Origin: Spirochaetota bacterium
GTDB taxonomy: Bacteria > Spirochaetota > Spirochaetia > Treponematales > Breznakiellaceae
Assembly: GCA_023398155.1 (NCBI GenBank)
Contig: JAEWSV010000626.1
Span: forward strand, 1-5,221
Direction: 5' to 3'
Length of the DNA stretch: 5,221 bases
Shown: positions 4,461 through 5,221 of the stretch, piece by piece
Position numbering within the stretch: the stretch's first letter is position 1
How the letters are laid out: every line of letters starts with the position of its first letter
Translations under genes and position numbers: made by a program
Notes under the pieces: generated by a model
What the model saw: the letters and a program-made list of their open reading frames with translations, nothing else
Database searches by the model: none
Told to the model about the DNA's origin: nothing

Positions 4461-5221
4461 TCTACACGGCTTCGTACGACCCCGCGGACAACAAGCTCCG
4501 CCTCCGTTGCTCCGTGCGCTTAGATGCCGAGACCTTCGCCCGCGTGAAGGCCGCCGGCTTCATCTGGGCGCCGCGTCAGGAGCTTTTCGTGGCTCCCGCG
4601 TGGACCCCCAGCCGCGAGGACCTTCTCATCGAACTCGCAGGCGAGATCGGCCCCGAGGAGACTACGCTCGCCGAGCGCGCCGAGGCCAGGGCCGAGCGCT
4701 TCGACACCTACTCCGCGCATCGCGAGCAGGACGCTGAGTCCGCGGCTCGCTCGGTTTCTCAGATCACGTCCGGAATACCTCTCGGTCAGCCGATACTCAT
4801 CGGTCATCATTCCCAGCGCCGTGCCGAACGCGACGCGAAAAAGATCGAGAACGGGACCCGCAAGGCCGCGAAGATGTGGGAGACGGCGGCGTATTGGTTG
4901 GAACGGGCCGAAGGCGCCATAGCCCACGCCGAGTACAAGGAACTCCCGCGTGTCCGCCTGAACCGCATCAAGACCATCGAGGCAGACAAGCGGCGCAGCG
5001 AGCGGAGTATCAAGGACGCGGAAAAGTTTATCGCTGCCTGGAATAAGACCGAGGTCATCGATCTTGACCGCGCGGTGGCGATCGCCAACTACGACCCCAT
5101 CAGCTTCCACGAGGCAGGGGAGAAGACCTGGACGAGCCTCTGGTCAGCGCTGACGGATGGGAAGATTTCCCCGGAAGACGCGCGCGCCAAGGCCTTGCGT
5201 GCTCATGAGCGGGCCATCGCC
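4457..5221 (+). CDS. DUF3560 domain protein, 3' end beyond the window
   Basis: Begins with GTG 4457, overlapping the preceding TGA as GTGA, with GGGAGG at 4446-4451 (5-base spacing). It is open to the window edge, 255 codons seen. The N-terminal module (about 1-65) has the pattern SYDPADNKLRLR, RVKAAGFIWAP and FVAPAWTPSREDLL. A charged coiled helix (ERAEARAERF, 73-82) leads into the DUF3560 core: a TYSAHREQDAESAA helix, then SGIPLGQPILIGHHSQRR (105-122) and alternating Arg/Glu/Lys-rich helices. The GQPILIGHHS segment with H117 and H118 is the hallmark I recall for DUF3560, a family of unknown function seen in phages, plasmids and integrated elements of diverse bacteria. Later Arg/Lys/Glu helices (about 160-200) suggest a long coiled-coil. 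The first amino acid is read as Met. Its place under an RHH-controlled promoter may hint at an early or takeover role. Confidence 0.85.
   Translation, partial: MIYTASYDPADNKLRLRCSVRLDAETFARVKAAGFIWAPRQELFVAPAWTPSREDLLIELAGEIGPEETTLAERAEARAERFDTYSAHREQDAESAARSVSQITSGIPLGQPILIGHHSQRRAERDAKKIENGTRKAAKMWETAAYWLERAEGAIAHAEYKELPRVRLNRIKTIEADKRRSERSIKDAEKFIAAWNKTEVIDLDRAVAIANYDPISFHEAGEKTWTSLWSALTDGKISPEDARAKALRAHERAIA

Noticed and set aside
4520..5110. 196-codon minus-strand open frame
   Set aside because: It is antisense to the recognisable DUF3560 gene, which is continuous across the same bases.

Overview
The window looks like a piece of a tailed-phage genome, prophage or similar mobile element from a GC-rich bacterial host. 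Most genes sit near 65% GC with C/G-rich third codon positions. Genes are short, tightly packed and mostly chained by 4-base ATGA (once GTGA) stop/start overlaps, and few are recognisable. No structural phage gene, integrase, tRNA, rRNA, CRISPR array or IS element is visible, so phage, prophage and plasmid cannot be fully separated and the host cannot be named.

Left block (about 3-3901, all + strand) reads as one transcript whose promoter lies outside the window. In order: the 3' end of a small Cys-containing gene; a 78-aa unknown gene that is strikingly AT-rich for this genome; a 30-aa single-membrane-span microprotein; a 166-aa PD-(D/E)XK nuclease-like protein; a 175-aa exported SLT-type lytic transglycosylase; a 96-aa four-cysteine protein; a 77-aa unknown; a 103-aa protein with a possible helix-turn-helix; and a 518-aa superfamily 2 helicase/ATPase with a DEPHH motif II. 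The nuclease and helicase suggest a DNA replication, recombination or processing module; the transglycosylase is an unexpected companion.

Right block (3904-5221) is a compact regulatory switch. A 54-aa ribbon-helix-helix protein, with the Gln-x-Asn-x-Arg DNA-contacting strand pattern of phage P22 Arc, is encoded leftward and ends 2 bases from the helicase stop. A 143-base AT-rich region (4069-4211) separates it from a rightward operon: an 82-aa unknown protein, then a DUF3560 protein that begins with GTG and runs off the window. This region holds a good sigma-70-type promoter in each direction and several TATAGC/GCTATA elements, including a perfect 9-bp inverted repeat flanking the rightward -10 box and a three-fold 11-bp-spaced set on the leftward promoter. 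The simplest reading is an Arc-like autoregulated repressor controlling both directions. Only 4069-4211 is non-coding at any length; there is no gene-free stretch over 300 bases.
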